NCBI GenBank assembly: GCA_017511185.1
Contig: JAFWLF010000107.1
Coordinates: 80,850 to 144,849 of the forward strand
Source of the DNA: RGIG5612 sp017511185
GTDB taxonomy: Bacteria; Bacillota; Clostridia; Lachnospirales; Lachnospiraceae
Direction of reading: 5' to 3'
Length of the DNA stretch: 64,000 nt
A model generated the notes under the pieces. That model ran no database searches. It saw nothing but the letters and a program-made list of their open reading frames with translations, and was not told the origin of the DNA. Shown in pieces: positions 33,128-41,714 of this stretch (the stretch's first letter is position 1; each line of letters opens with the position of its first letter). The position numbers and the translations under genes were made by a program.

Positions 33128-34186
33128 ATGACTTATCAGGAAACAATCGACCAAATAAAAAATGCAGACCAAACCATCTACTATCAATGCCTGACAAACT
33201 GGGATAATGTTGCCAAGCCGCTTCATAGTCTGGGGGATTTTGAATATCTGACGGCTAAAATCGGAGCGGCACAAGGGACAACGGATATTTGTATTGACCG
33301 TAAAAGAGTTCTGGTATTCTGTTCTGACAACGGTGTGGTAGAAGAAGGAATCAGTCAATCTGATCACACTGTTACAACAGCAGTCGCGAAAGCATTGGCA
33401 GAGGGCACCTCGAATGTAAACATCTTTGCCAAGCAGGTAGGAGCAGACGTAGAGGTCTATGATACCGGTATGGTAGATGACTTGGACATCGAAGGATTGA
33501 TCGTGCAAAAAAGGGCGAACGGGACAAGAAATCTTTCCAAAGAGCCGGCAATGACAAAAGAACAGTTGATCTTTGCTTTAGAGGCAGGTATCAATGCGGC
33601 CAAGAAAGCGAAAGAAGACGGAATCCAGATTGTTGTGATCGGAGAAATGGGAATTGGCAATACGACAACCTCTGCGGCTGTTGCATCAATTCTTTTAAAT
33701 CAGGATCCGCATCTGATGACTGGCCGTGGTTCCGGGCTTTCCGACGAGGGATTAAAACGAAAGATTCATGTCATTGAACAGTGTATAGAAGTCAACGAGC
33801 CAGACCCGAAAGATCCTCTGGATGTTCTGGCAAAAGCGGGCGGCTTTGATATAGCAGCAATGTGCGGCGTGATATTAGGATGTGCAGCAGTAGGTCTGCC
33901 GGTGGTGTTAGATGGTGTGATCTCCTGCACCGCAGGCTGCTGCGCAAAGGCAATTGCTTCGGAAACATTGGATTACATGATTCCGTCCCATGTCAGTAAT
34001 GAGCCGGCTGGAAGAGCTATTCTGGACTTTTTGGGAATGCATGGACCAATTGACGCCCACATGGCTTTAGGCGAGGGAACCGGCGGTGTGATGCTCCTGC
34101 CGCTCCTGGAGATGGCTTTAAAGCTCTACCATGGCACACATAGTTTTGAAAATATTGGTATTGATGCATATACCGAACAGAAATAG
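33128..34186 (+). CDS. cobT: Nicotinate-nucleotide:dimethylbenzimidazole phosphoribosyltransferase
   Basis: 352 residues, the full family length. GAAQGTTDI, CSDNGVVEEG, GEMGIGNTTTSAAV, DGVISCTAGCCAKAI and GEGTGGVMLLPLLEMAL are the CobT core motifs, with the catalytic Glu in the last (GEGTG). It activates the lower base of cobalamin by forming alpha-ribazole phosphate. It begins a tightly packed cobalamin-salvage operon. Confidence 0.95.
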   Translation: MTYQETIDQIKNADQTIYYQCLTNWDNVAKPLHSLGDFEYLTAKIGAAQGTTDICIDRKRVLVFCSDNGVVEEGISQSDHTVTTAVAKALAEGTSNVNIFAKQVGADVEVYDTGMVDDLDIEGLIVQKRANGTRNLSKEPAMTKEQLIFALEAGINAAKKAKEDGIQIVVIGEMGIGNTTTSAAVASILLNQDPHLMTGRGSGLSDEGLKRKIHVIEQCIEVNEPDPKDPLDVLAKAGGFDIAAMCGVILGCAAVGLPVVLDGVISCTAGCCAKAIASETLDYMIPSHVSNEPAGRAILDFLGMHGPIDAHMALGEGTGGVMLLPLLEMALKLYHGTHSFENIGIDAYTEQK

Positions 34187-34192
34187 AAAGTA

Positions 34193-34741
34193 ATGAAAGC
34201 ATTTATTATCGGCGGAAGCGGCAACGGGAAAAGTGCATTTGCAGAAAAGGTTGCAGCTAAGCTGGGCGGGAAAATGATATATATTGCAACCATGCCGATC
34301 TTCTCGGAAGAGGATGTGAAGGTTGTAGAACGTCATCACAAGCTTCGTGCCGGACGGGGTTTCGAAACGCTGGAACGTCCGCAGCGGATCGAAGATGTTC
34401 CGGATCATGGAGAAACAGTTCTGCTGGAATGTATGTCTACCCATGTGGCAAATGTTATGTTCGGAGATGGGTTCGATGAGTTAAGAAGTAATCCGGATAC
34501 TAATTATGCAGAAGAAATCTGGAAAGAGATCGGTCCGGTTTTTGAAAGAGAGGGCAATACGATCATCGTATCTGCAGAAGTTACAATGGATGGAAATACA
34601 TATGACCCTGCAACGGAACAATATATCCGAACGTTAGCTGAGATTAATAACCATCTTGCTGACGCGGCAGATTTGTTTGTGGAAGTAGTATACGGAATCC
34701 CGCTGGTACATAAAGGCAGTATTGCTTTTCTGGAAGAGTAA
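34193..34741 (+). CDS. cobU: Adenosylcobinamide kinase / adenosylcobinamide-phosphate guanylyltransferase
   Basis: 182 residues. The P-loop GGSGNGKS is at residues 7-14, followed by MIYIATMP, ERHHKLRAGRGFETLE (the H..R..W/F.T.E motif carrying the guanylylated His) and a CobU-like C-terminus (HLADAADLFVEVVYGIPLVHKG). It attaches GMP to adenosylcobinamide phosphate. The usual NEVG motif is replaced by SAEVTMDGNTYDP. Confidence 0.88.
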   Translation: MKAFIIGGSGNGKSAFAEKVAAKLGGKMIYIATMPIFSEEDVKVVERHHKLRAGRGFETLERPQRIEDVPDHGETVLLECMSTHVANVMFGDGFDELRSNPDTNYAEEIWKEIGPVFEREGNTIIVSAEVTMDGNTYDPATEQYIRTLAEINNHLADAADLFVEVVYGIPLVHKGSIAFLEE

Positions 34742-34746
34742 AAGAC

Positions 34747-35529
34747 ATGTTAAGAAGTATTATTATTGCATTACAGACATATTCGAGAATACCGATGCCG
34801 CAGGTCGAATGGACCGAAAAATCCATGAAATACGCGATCTGCTTTTTCCCGGTTGTCGGAATTTTCACGGGTGGCTTTGAGATCCTCTGGGTCTTTCTGG
34901 CAGGACTTTTGCATCTGCCGGCATTGATTTACGGGGCAGTGGCCTGCGCGATCCCGATCCTTGTATCCGGAGCGATCCATATGGATGGCTTCTGCGACAC
35001 TGTGGATGCGCTTTCCTCCCATCAGAGCAAAGAACGCATGTTAGAGATTTTGAAAGATTCGCATGCAGGTGCATTTGCTATTATTTTCGGTGCGTTGTAT
35101 TTGATCGTTTATTTTGCGTCCTGGAGTGGTATAGCGACCATCATTGAATGGCACGGAGGAAGCTGGAATATTCTTTTTGCCGTGTGTTTCGGATTTATCC
35201 TTTCCAGAGGATTGAGCGGACTGGCACTGAATATGTTCCGCGGAGCCAGAAGCCAGGGAATGCTGCAGGGGTTCAAAGATGCAGCAGATAAAAAAATGCT
35301 GACGATCACTATGCTGATCTATATCGTTGTTGCGGCTTTCTTTATGATCTTTTTTGCCGGATGGATCGGCGCAGTCATGGTTGCAGCAAACGGATTATTA
35401 TTCCTGTATTACCGGTTATTATCTTATCGAAAATTTGGCGGAATAACTGGTGATCTTGCAGGATGGTTTCTGCAGCTTTCGGAGTTAACCACAATTGTTG
35501 CGGCAGTTCTTTTGGGATTCGTTTTATAA
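34747..35529 (+). CDS. cobS: Adenosylcobinamide-GDP ribazoletransferase
   Basis: 260 residues with about six membrane segments. QTYSRIPMPQVEW and AIHMDGFCDTVDALSSHQSKERMLEILKDSHAGAFA are the CobS signature, with the Asp-rich metal-binding loop. It joins adenosylcobinamide-GDP to alpha-ribazole at the membrane. Starts five bases after cobU. Confidence 0.93.
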   Translation: MLRSIIIALQTYSRIPMPQVEWTEKSMKYAICFFPVVGIFTGGFEILWVFLAGLLHLPALIYGAVACAIPILVSGAIHMDGFCDTVDALSSHQSKERMLEILKDSHAGAFAIIFGALYLIVYFASWSGIATIIEWHGGSWNILFAVCFGFILSRGLSGLALNMFRGARSQGMLQGFKDAADKKMLTITMLIYIVVAAFFMIFFAGWIGAVMVAANGLLFLYYRLLSYRKFGGITGDLAGWFLQLSELTTIVAAVLLGFVL

Positions 35530-35541
35530 GGAGAGATTTTC

Positions 35542-35904
35542 ATGAAGTTGTACATTGGCGGATTAGGACATGGACAGGCACTTCTCGCTGAAAAAGAGAC
35601 GGGACTTAAGCCGGAACAATGTTCGGAAGAGAAGGCGCTGCAAGCAAAAGCGATCGATAATTTTGAAGAGATTATAAAGGAAATTGTAAAAAAAGATGGC
35701 GATGCACAGGATTTTGCCAAAAGACTGCTTTTGGAGAACCCGGATGTGGTCGTTGTAGCGAATGAGATTGGGTGCGGCATCCATCCGTTGGAACGGATCG
35801 ACAGACGTTGGAGAGAGCAGACCGGAAGAGCTTTGTGTATTCTGGCTGATGGAGCAGAAAGCGTCACGCGCGTCTGCTGCGGGATCGGACAGAAGATCAA
35901 GTAA
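35542..35904 (+). CDS. CobU-like protein with degenerate P-loop
   Basis: 120 residues, shorter than CobU (about 180). The start MKLYIGGLGHGQALLAE is where CobU has its P-loop, but the Gly-Lys-Ser/Thr residues are gone. The C-terminal half keeps the CobU guanylyltransferase/kinase-end motif (VVVANEIGCGIHPLERIDRRWREQTGR and LADGAESVTRVCCGIGQKIK). It cannot bind ATP or GTP in the usual way. It may be a regulatory or complex partner of the true CobU at 34.2 kb, which lacks exactly this NEIG motif (inference). AAGGAGA precedes the ATG. Confidence 0.72.
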   Translation: MKLYIGGLGHGQALLAEKETGLKPEQCSEEKALQAKAIDNFEEIIKEIVKKDGDAQDFAKRLLLENPDVVVVANEIGCGIHPLERIDRRWREQTGRALCILADGAESVTRVCCGIGQKIK

Positions 35905-35913
35905 GGAATTCAT

Positions 35914-36501
35914 ATGAAAGTGGTAATGATCCGGCATGGGAAGACCCCGGGGAATCTGTTAAAACAGTATATCGGACGCACCGACCAGTCTCTTGCAGAT
36001 GAAGGCATCAAGGAGTTAAAAGCAATTGCTTCATCAGAAGAGTTTAAACAAACTTTGGATTCAGAAAAAGTAGAAAAAATCTTTGTGACTCCGCTCAAAC
36101 GAACCCAGGAGACGGCAGCGATCCTGTTCCCGAATGCAAGGCAGATGATCATTAATGATCTGCGGGAAATGGATTTCGGTATTTTTGAAGAAAAAAACTA
36201 TATCGATCTGGAACACAGTAAAGAATACGCAGCCTGGCTGGATACGCACTGTGAATCCAAAGTGCCGGAGGGGGAAGATAAAGCCTCTTTCAGCAAAAGA
36301 AGCTGTGATGCCTTTCTGCAATGTATGAAAGATAGCGGAGATGAAGTTGTTTATTTCCTCGTTCATGGAGGAACGATCATGTCTGTGATGGAGGCATTTG
36401 CGGAAACAAGGCAGGAATACTACAAATGGTATGCGGAAAACGGACATGGTTATATGGCAGAATGGGATGGAAGCGTACTTTCAAAAATCCAGGCGGTATA
36501 A
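35914..36501 (+). CDS. cobC: Histidine phosphatase, probably alpha-ribazole phosphatase
   Basis: 195 residues. MIRHGKTPGNLLKQYIGRTDQSL has the RHG motif with the catalytic His; VTPLKRTQETAAILFP, LREMDFGIFE and LVHGGTIMSVME complete the phosphoglycerate-mutase-like active site. In cob operons this enzyme removes the phosphate from alpha-ribazole-5'-phosphate (or cobalamin phosphate). Starts nine bases after the CobU-like gene. Confidence 0.85.
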   Translation: MKVVMIRHGKTPGNLLKQYIGRTDQSLADEGIKELKAIASSEEFKQTLDSEKVEKIFVTPLKRTQETAAILFPNARQMIINDLREMDFGIFEEKNYIDLEHSKEYAAWLDTHCESKVPEGEDKASFSKRSCDAFLQCMKDSGDEVVYFLVHGGTIMSVMEAFAETRQEYYKWYAENGHGYMAEWDGSVLSKIQAV

Positions 36502-36507
36502 AAGACA

Positions 36508-37272
36508 ATGAGAGAAATAAATCTGGCAACAATTGATGAACATGCCATGGAACTGGCAGAAAAGTATGATCTGGGCATTGAACTGGATCAGTTCTGTACA
36601 GCCATGTATATGGATCCCCCGGAGTTTGAAACATGGGATGCAGATGCACGCAGGTTCCTTCCGCGTGCAAGAGTTTTTCATGGACCATTTAATGAGATCT
36701 GTCCATGTGCGATCGATCCGAAAGTAAAAGCGCTTTCAATGGAACGCTACAATCAGGCATTCCAGCTTATGTATCAGTACGGTTTAAAAAAACTGATCCT
36801 GCATGGCGGTTTTGTCCCGAATGTTTATTTTCCGGTGTGGTATATTGAACAGTCTATTGCCTTCTGGAAAGACTTTCTGGCTGATAAGCCGGAAGACTTC
36901 ACTTTGTGCCTGGAAAATGTAATGGAGCCTGAGCCGTCTTATCTGGTAGATATCGTTGCAGGGGTTGACGATAAAAGATGTCGTCTGTGTCTGGATACCG
37001 GACATGCAAATGTAGGGAATGTCTCAACTGTTCCGATCCCGGAATGGGTGAAGGCCTTTGCTCCGTATCTTGCTCATGCCCACCTGCATAATAACGATGG
37101 CGTTTGGGACTGGCATAAGAATCTGGCAGAAGGGACCATTCCAATGGAAGAAGTATTGGATCTGCTGGATGAACTGGCTCCATCAGCAAGCTTCACCTTT
37201 GAAAATATAGACGATTCAGAGAAATCCATCCTCTGGTATCAGAAAAAGTATCAAAATGCAGGAACTTTATAA
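36508..37272 (+). CDS. Sugar-isomerase-like TIM-barrel protein in the cob operon
   Basis: 254 residues of the xylose-isomerase-like / AP endonuclease 2 family: VFHGPFNEICP, KLILHGGFVPNVYFP, LCLENVMEPEP, RLCLDTGHANVG, LAHAHLHNNDGVWDWHKNLAEG and FTFENI supply His, Glu and Asp residues of the metal site. It lies between cobC and the ECF transporter genes and overlaps the latter by 17 bases. A role in cobalamin or lower-base metabolism is inferred from position only. Confidence 0.75.
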   Translation: MREINLATIDEHAMELAEKYDLGIELDQFCTAMYMDPPEFETWDADARRFLPRARVFHGPFNEICPCAIDPKVKALSMERYNQAFQLMYQYGLKKLILHGGFVPNVYFPVWYIEQSIAFWKDFLADKPEDFTLCLENVMEPEPSYLVDIVAGVDDKRCRLCLDTGHANVGNVSTVPIPEWVKAFAPYLAHAHLHNNDGVWDWHKNLAEGTIPMEEVLDLLDELAPSASFTFENIDDSEKSILWYQKKYQNAGTL

Positions 37273-38158
37273 GGATGATTTTTCCACATATAATCCAATC
37301 ACCAATGTCGTTTTTTTCCTTGGTGCGATCATCATGGGAATGTTTTTCCTGCATCCTGCTTACGTGGCTGTCTCGATCCTTATTGGGGTCATCTATCTGA
37401 TTTTCCTGAAAAAGAAAAAAGCATTAAGAGAATTATTGCTCATGCTTGTCATGTTTATTGTTCTTTCAGCCATTAATCCAATCTTTGACCGTTTAGGTGC
37501 GACGGTTTTATTCTGGCTTTTCGGTAAACCATATACATTGGAAGCGTTGATCTACGGCATGACCTTAGGGGGAATGGCCGTGGCGATCCTATGCTGGTTT
37601 GCCTGCTATAACGCTATTATGTCCAGTGACAAATTTATCTACATATTTGGCAGGATCATTCCGGCGGTATCCCTGATCCTTTCCATGATCCTCCGGTTGA
37701 TCCCAAATCTTTCACGCAAGACTAGACAGATTGCGGCAGCAAGAAGCTGTATTGGGAAAGCAGGCAGCAGTTCTGCTTCCCGTATGGAAAAAATACGAAA
37801 TGGAACCATGATCCTTTCTACCCTGACCAGCTGGGCTTTGGAAGGGGGGATCATTACGGCGGACAGCATGCGGAGCCGGGGATACGGAAGTGGAAAACGC
37901 ACCACTTTTGCAAAGTATCGGTTTGATGGCAGAAATATCATCCTGGTCCTGCTTATGGCTCTTCTGATCGCGCTTACCATTTTTTGTGCAGCAAAAGGCG
38001 GGACTAAGGCTGAGTTCGTTCCATTTTTTACCATGACCTGGTTTGGTGAGCCGGCCATGCTTTTTGGACTTTTGTCTTATGCAATCTTTTTAGTAATTCC
38101 TTTGTTTTTGAATTGTAAGGAGATAGTTAAATGGCGCATATTGAGATCAAAGATCTGA
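37256..38158 (+). CDS. ecfT: ECF transporter transmembrane subunit EcfT
   Basis: 300 residues, five or six membrane helices. The cytoplasmic coupling region contains RLIPNLSRKTRQIAAARSCIG and SLTSWALEGGIITADSMRSRGYG, which are the conserved Ala-Arg-x-type EcfT motifs. It joins the S subunit to the ATPases. It overlaps the previous gene by 17 bases and the ATPase gene by 28. Confidence 0.9.
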   Translation: MQELYKDDFSTYNPITNVVFFLGAIIMGMFFLHPAYVAVSILIGVIYLIFLKKKKALRELLLMLVMFIVLSAINPIFDRLGATVLFWLFGKPYTLEALIYGMTLGGMAVAILCWFACYNAIMSSDKFIYIFGRIIPAVSLILSMILRLIPNLSRKTRQIAAARSCIGKAGSSSASRMEKIRNGTMILSTLTSWALEGGIITADSMRSRGYGSGKRTTFAKYRFDGRNIILVLLMALLIALTIFCAAKGGTKAEFVPFFTMTWFGEPAMLFGLLSYAIFLVIPLFLNCKEIVKWRILRSKI

Positions 38159-39882
38159 GTTTTTCCTATCCGACGTCACCGGATAAACTGGCGCTGGATC
38201 ACGTCAGTATTGATATCGCACAAGGTGAATATATCACGCTTTGCGGGAAAAGCGGGTCAGGGAAAAGCACGCTTTTAAATCAATTAAAAACCGTATTGAC
38301 ACCGAATGGGAAGCGGGAAGGACAAATTCTCTTTGATGGAATCCCTTTGGAGCAGGTAGATCTGCGTACACAAGCAGCAAGGATTGGATATGTCATGCAG
38401 GATCCTGATAGTCAGATCGTAACCGACAAGGTATGGCATGAACTGGCATTTGGTTTGGAAAACCTGGGATTTGATCAGCGGACCATGCGTACCAGAGTGG
38501 CAGAAATGGCCAGCTATTTTGGCATTCAGGGATGGTTTCATAAAGATGTGGAGGAATTATCCGGTGGTCAAAAGCAGCTTTTGAATCTGGCAAGTATTAT
38601 GGCAATGCAGCCAAGCGTACTGATTCTGGATGAGCCTACCAGCCAGCTGGATCCGATCGCCGCCAGCGATTTCCTGAATACTGTTAGAAAGATCAACCTG
38701 GAGCTTGGAACAACGATCCTTATTACAGAACATCGCTTGGAAGATATCCTGCATGCCTCGGATAAAGTCGTTGTTATGGAAAATGGGAAAGTCATCGTGC
38801 AGGATGAACCGAAAGTTGTCGGAAAATACCTGAAAGAAAATAACAGTGAGATGTTTGCCGCAATGCCGGCTCCGGTGCAGATCTTTTATGGGGTAGCCAG
38901 GGAGGCTGGTCTGAATCAGGATGATCTCAAACAAGTACCTTTAACTGTCCGCGAGGGCAGAACCTGGCTGAGTGATCTGTTTGAAGGAAAAGAAGTGATC
39001 GATCAGCCGGAAGATCAGATGCGGGAATTGCCGGAAACAAAAGATAATCTGGCCATTCAACTGAAGGACGTCTGGTTTAAATATGACCGGGATCTTCCGG
39101 ATATCTTAAAGGGGACCAATCTGGAAGTTCCAAAAGGATGCATTTTTGCGTTAGTGGGAGGAAACGGAACAGGAAAGAGCACGACCTTAAAAACGATCTG
39201 CCATACGATCAAACCATACCGTGGGAAGGTAATGATCGACGGGAAAAAGATAGAATCCTATAAAAACGGCGAACTTTTCAAAGGGAAACTCTCCATGCTG
39301 CCGCAGGATCCAAAAAGTCTTTTCGTAAAGACAACGGTTAGAGAAGAATTGGAGGAGATGCTTAGTACGAAGGAAGCAGCCTGGTATGAAAAGGAAGTGG
39401 AACTGAAAGGGACGGAAAATGTTCCGCTGCATGAACGGATCGAGAAAGTTGCAGACCAGTGCAATATCAGTCATCTTTTATCCTCTCATCCATTTGACCT
39501 TTCCGGAGGAGAACAGCAGAGAACCGCTCTGGCAAAGGTTCTGCTGACGGATCCGGAGATACTGCTTCTGGATGAACCTACAAAAGGATTGGATAATTTC
39601 TTCAAGATTCAATTTGCTGCTATCTTGAAGAATTTAAAGGACAGCGGAGTGACGATCCTCATGGTGTCTCATGATGTGGAGTTTTGCGCGCGTTATGCGG
39701 ATGTTGTGGGAATGTTTTTCGACGGAGATGTGATTACAACGAATACCCCGGACCGGTTTTTCGGGCAGAATAGTTTTTATACTACAGCTGCAAACCGAAT
39801 GAGCCGCCATCTTTTTACAAACGCTATTACGGATGAAGATGTCATAGCAAGGTGTCTGAAAAACATTCGAAACTGGAATTAG
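38131..39882 (+). CDS. Fused ECF transporter ATPase (EcfA-EcfA' in one protein)
   Basis: 583 residues with two ABC domains. Domain 1: GKSGSGKST (Walker A, about 38-46), EELSGGQKQLLN signature, LILDEPTSQLD. Domain 2 begins near residue 310: GGNGTGKST, FDLSGGEQQRTALAK and LLLDEPTKGLDN. AAGGAG precedes ATG 38131. It drives uptake through EcfT and the S subunit. Both sites look intact. Confidence 0.93.
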   Translation: MAHIEIKDLSFSYPTSPDKLALDHVSIDIAQGEYITLCGKSGSGKSTLLNQLKTVLTPNGKREGQILFDGIPLEQVDLRTQAARIGYVMQDPDSQIVTDKVWHELAFGLENLGFDQRTMRTRVAEMASYFGIQGWFHKDVEELSGGQKQLLNLASIMAMQPSVLILDEPTSQLDPIAASDFLNTVRKINLELGTTILITEHRLEDILHASDKVVVMENGKVIVQDEPKVVGKYLKENNSEMFAAMPAPVQIFYGVAREAGLNQDDLKQVPLTVREGRTWLSDLFEGKEVIDQPEDQMRELPETKDNLAIQLKDVWFKYDRDLPDILKGTNLEVPKGCIFALVGGNGTGKSTTLKTICHTIKPYRGKVMIDGKKIESYKNGELFKGKLSMLPQDPKSLFVKTTVREELEEMLSTKEAAWYEKEVELKGTENVPLHERIEKVADQCNISHLLSSHPFDLSGGEQQRTALAKVLLTDPEILLLDEPTKGLDNFFKIQFAAILKNLKDSGVTILMVSHDVEFCARYADVVGMFFDGDVITTNTPDRFFGQNSFYTTAANRMSRHLFTNAITDEDVIARCLKNIRNWN

Positions 39883-39883
39883 A

Positions 39884-40609
39884 ATGGAAACGACTAAGCC
39901 GAAGAAAAAAGTGAATAAAGCTTTCTGGGTCAGCATCATTGTGATGGTGGTCTGTATTCCGGCGACCGTCGCATTATCTTATCTCCTGGGAGACAGAAAA
40001 CTCTATATAGCCAGTGTGATCATCATGATCCTTGCTATGGTGCCTTTTTTTGTCAGTTTTGAAGGCAGCAAACCGGATGCCCGTTATTTAGCGATGCTGG
40101 CGGTTCTGACAGCGATCGCCGTTATTTCCCGATTGGCTTTTATCTGGCTGCCATCATTTAAGCCTATGGCGGGGATCATCATCATGATCGCGATGGCATT
40201 TGGCCCGCAGGCAGGTTTCATGAGTGGCGCATTGTCTATGATCGTGAGCAATATCATCTTTGGACAGGGTCCATGGACTCCATGGCAGATGTTTTGCTAC
40301 GGTTTGATCGGATTTATAGCCGGACTTCTTGCCAATGCAAGGATCCTGAGTGAAAAGCATGTGATCCGTACATCTATTATATCTTTTATCCTTGTTACGG
40401 TCCTGAGCAGTGCGATCCTGGACACCAGTTCATTATTCCTGATGGTATCCGGCGTTACTATGGGTTCTGCATTAACTGTTTATTCTGCAGGTATTTTTCT
40501 GAACATGTTAAACGCACTTGCTTCTTCCCTTTGCGTCTTTCTGCTTTTAAAGCCATTCATGGCGATTTTAAACCGGCTGAAACTGAAGTATGGATTGAGT
40601 TCCCGGTAA
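39884..40609 (+). CDS. ECF transporter substrate-binding S component, probably for cobalamin or cobinamide
   Basis: 241 residues with six membrane segments after a basic N-terminus. FKPMAGIIIMIAMAFGPQAGFMSGALSMIVSNIIFGQGPWTPWQM contains the GxxxG-rich face that contacts EcfT, and this segment resembles CbrT-like and other S components. It starts one base after the ATPase stop. Position at the end of a cobalamin operon points to corrinoid uptake; the sequence alone does not fix the ligand. Confidence 0.82.
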   Translation: METTKPKKKVNKAFWVSIIVMVVCIPATVALSYLLGDRKLYIASVIIMILAMVPFFVSFEGSKPDARYLAMLAVLTAIAVISRLAFIWLPSFKPMAGIIIMIAMAFGPQAGFMSGALSMIVSNIIFGQGPWTPWQMFCYGLIGFIAGLLANARILSEKHVIRTSIISFILVTVLSSAILDTSSLFLMVSGVTMGSALTVYSAGIFLNMLNALASSLCVFLLLKPFMAILNRLKLKYGLSSR

Positions 40610-40677
40610 AGCGGGACCCAACTTTGGAAATTACCAAAAAACTGCAGATAATCAACAAAAAATCCATTTTTGGTCAG

Positions 40678-40706
40678 TTGATTTTTACTTTAGAAAAGAG
40701 TAATAT
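40678..40706 (+). promoter_or_regulatory. Promoter of the phloroglucinol operon
   Basis: TTGATT (40678-40683), a 17-base spacer and TAATAT (40701-40706). The -35 overlaps the right arm of an AATCAAC/GTTGATT inverted repeat (40650-40683), which could be an operator or a weak terminator for the ECF operon. The transcript would have a leader of about 125 bases. Confidence 0.6.
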
Positions 40707-40723
40707 AAATTCAGCGCTTTGTG

Positions 40724-40762
40724 TGCTGATTTTTGGTGTGAAAAACACAATGAAAATCAGCA
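40724..40762 (+). promoter_or_regulatory. Leader hairpin of the phloroglucinol operon
   Basis: TGCTGATTTT (40724-40733) pairs with AAAATCAGCA (40753-40762); an inner GTG/CAC pair extends the stem. It is in the expected 5' leader, upstream of the AAGGAGG site (about 40826), so it may stabilise or regulate the mRNA. It matches no riboswitch class I know. Confidence 0.5.
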
Positions 40763-40838
40763 TAGAAAGCATGCAGGCACTTGTTTACCATAATTACCTG
40801 GCAGGTTATGTCAGGAATTAGAATAAGGAGGAACAGAG

Positions 40839-41657
40839 ATGGTAAAATTAGACAAGAGTTTCGTTGAAAACATGTATTCAGTAGAAGGCAAAGTTGCCCT
40901 GGTTACAGGTGCTACAGGCGCTTTCGGACGTGTTGCTGCTAAAGCTTATGGATACCTTGGTGCAAAGGTTGCTTTAACAGGCCGTAATCAAGCAAAATTA
41001 CAGGAATTAGCAGATGAATTCAAGGCAGAAGGCATTGAATGCGCTATCTTCGCAGCTGATCCTGCAAAAGAAGAAGATGTTAAGAAACTGATCGAGGATG
41101 TTGTCGCTACTTATGGCAGAATCGATATCCTGGCAATCGCTCATGGATTTAACAAACCGGCAAACATTTTAGAGCAGAGCGTTGCTGACTGGCAGTACAT
41201 CATGGATGCAGACTGCAAGTCCGTATACATTGTCCTGAAATATGTCTCCGAGCAGATGGTAAAACAGCTTAATGGTGAGAAACCTGCATCCGGACAGGGC
41301 GGCAAGATCGTTGTTGTTACTTCTCAGCGTTCTAAGAGAGGTATGGCTGGCTATACCGGATACTGCACATCCAAAGGTGGCGCAGATATGATGATCGCTT
41401 GCGCAGCATGTGACCTTTCTGCACCTTATGGAATCAACATTAACGCACTTTGCCCGACCGTATTCCGTTCTGAGTTAACAGAGTGGATGTTCGATCCGGA
41501 ATCTGCAGTTTACAAAAACTTCCTTAACAGAGAGCCAATCGGACGTCTGGCTGAGCCGGATGACTTCGTTGGATATCTTATCTTCCTTTCCTCAAATGCT
41601 TCCAACTTTATTACTGGTTCCGCATGTGACTGCTCCGGTGGTTACCTGGTAGTTTAA
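40839..41657 (+). CDS. Phloroglucinol reductase (short-chain dehydrogenase)
   Basis: 272 residues. TGATGAFG (23-30) binds NAD(P)H; the catalytic residues are S162 (TSQRSK) and Y175-x3-K179 (YCTSK). NINALCPTVFRSELTEWM follows, typical of the gluconate-5-dehydrogenase-like SDRs to which characterised phloroglucinol reductases belong. The enzyme reduces phloroglucinol to dihydrophloroglucinol with NADPH. The assignment rests mainly on its neighbours, a 3-hydroxy-5-oxohexanoate dehydrogenase-like and a cyclohydrolase-like gene in the same operon, which is the known arrangement in Clostridium scatologenes. Codon use suggests high expression. Confidence 0.82.
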   Translation: MVKLDKSFVENMYSVEGKVALVTGATGAFGRVAAKAYGYLGAKVALTGRNQAKLQELADEFKAEGIECAIFAADPAKEEDVKKLIEDVVATYGRIDILAIAHGFNKPANILEQSVADWQYIMDADCKSVYIVLKYVSEQMVKQLNGEKPASGQGGKIVVVTSQRSKRGMAGYTGYCTSKGGADMMIACAACDLSAPYGININALCPTVFRSELTEWMFDPESAVYKNFLNREPIGRLAEPDDFVGYLIFLSSNASNFITGSACDCSGGYLVV

Positions 41658-41714
41658 TCAGGACCCTGAGAGTAACAGGAAAAGACCCGATAAGAAAAAA
41701 GGAGATTATCAAAA

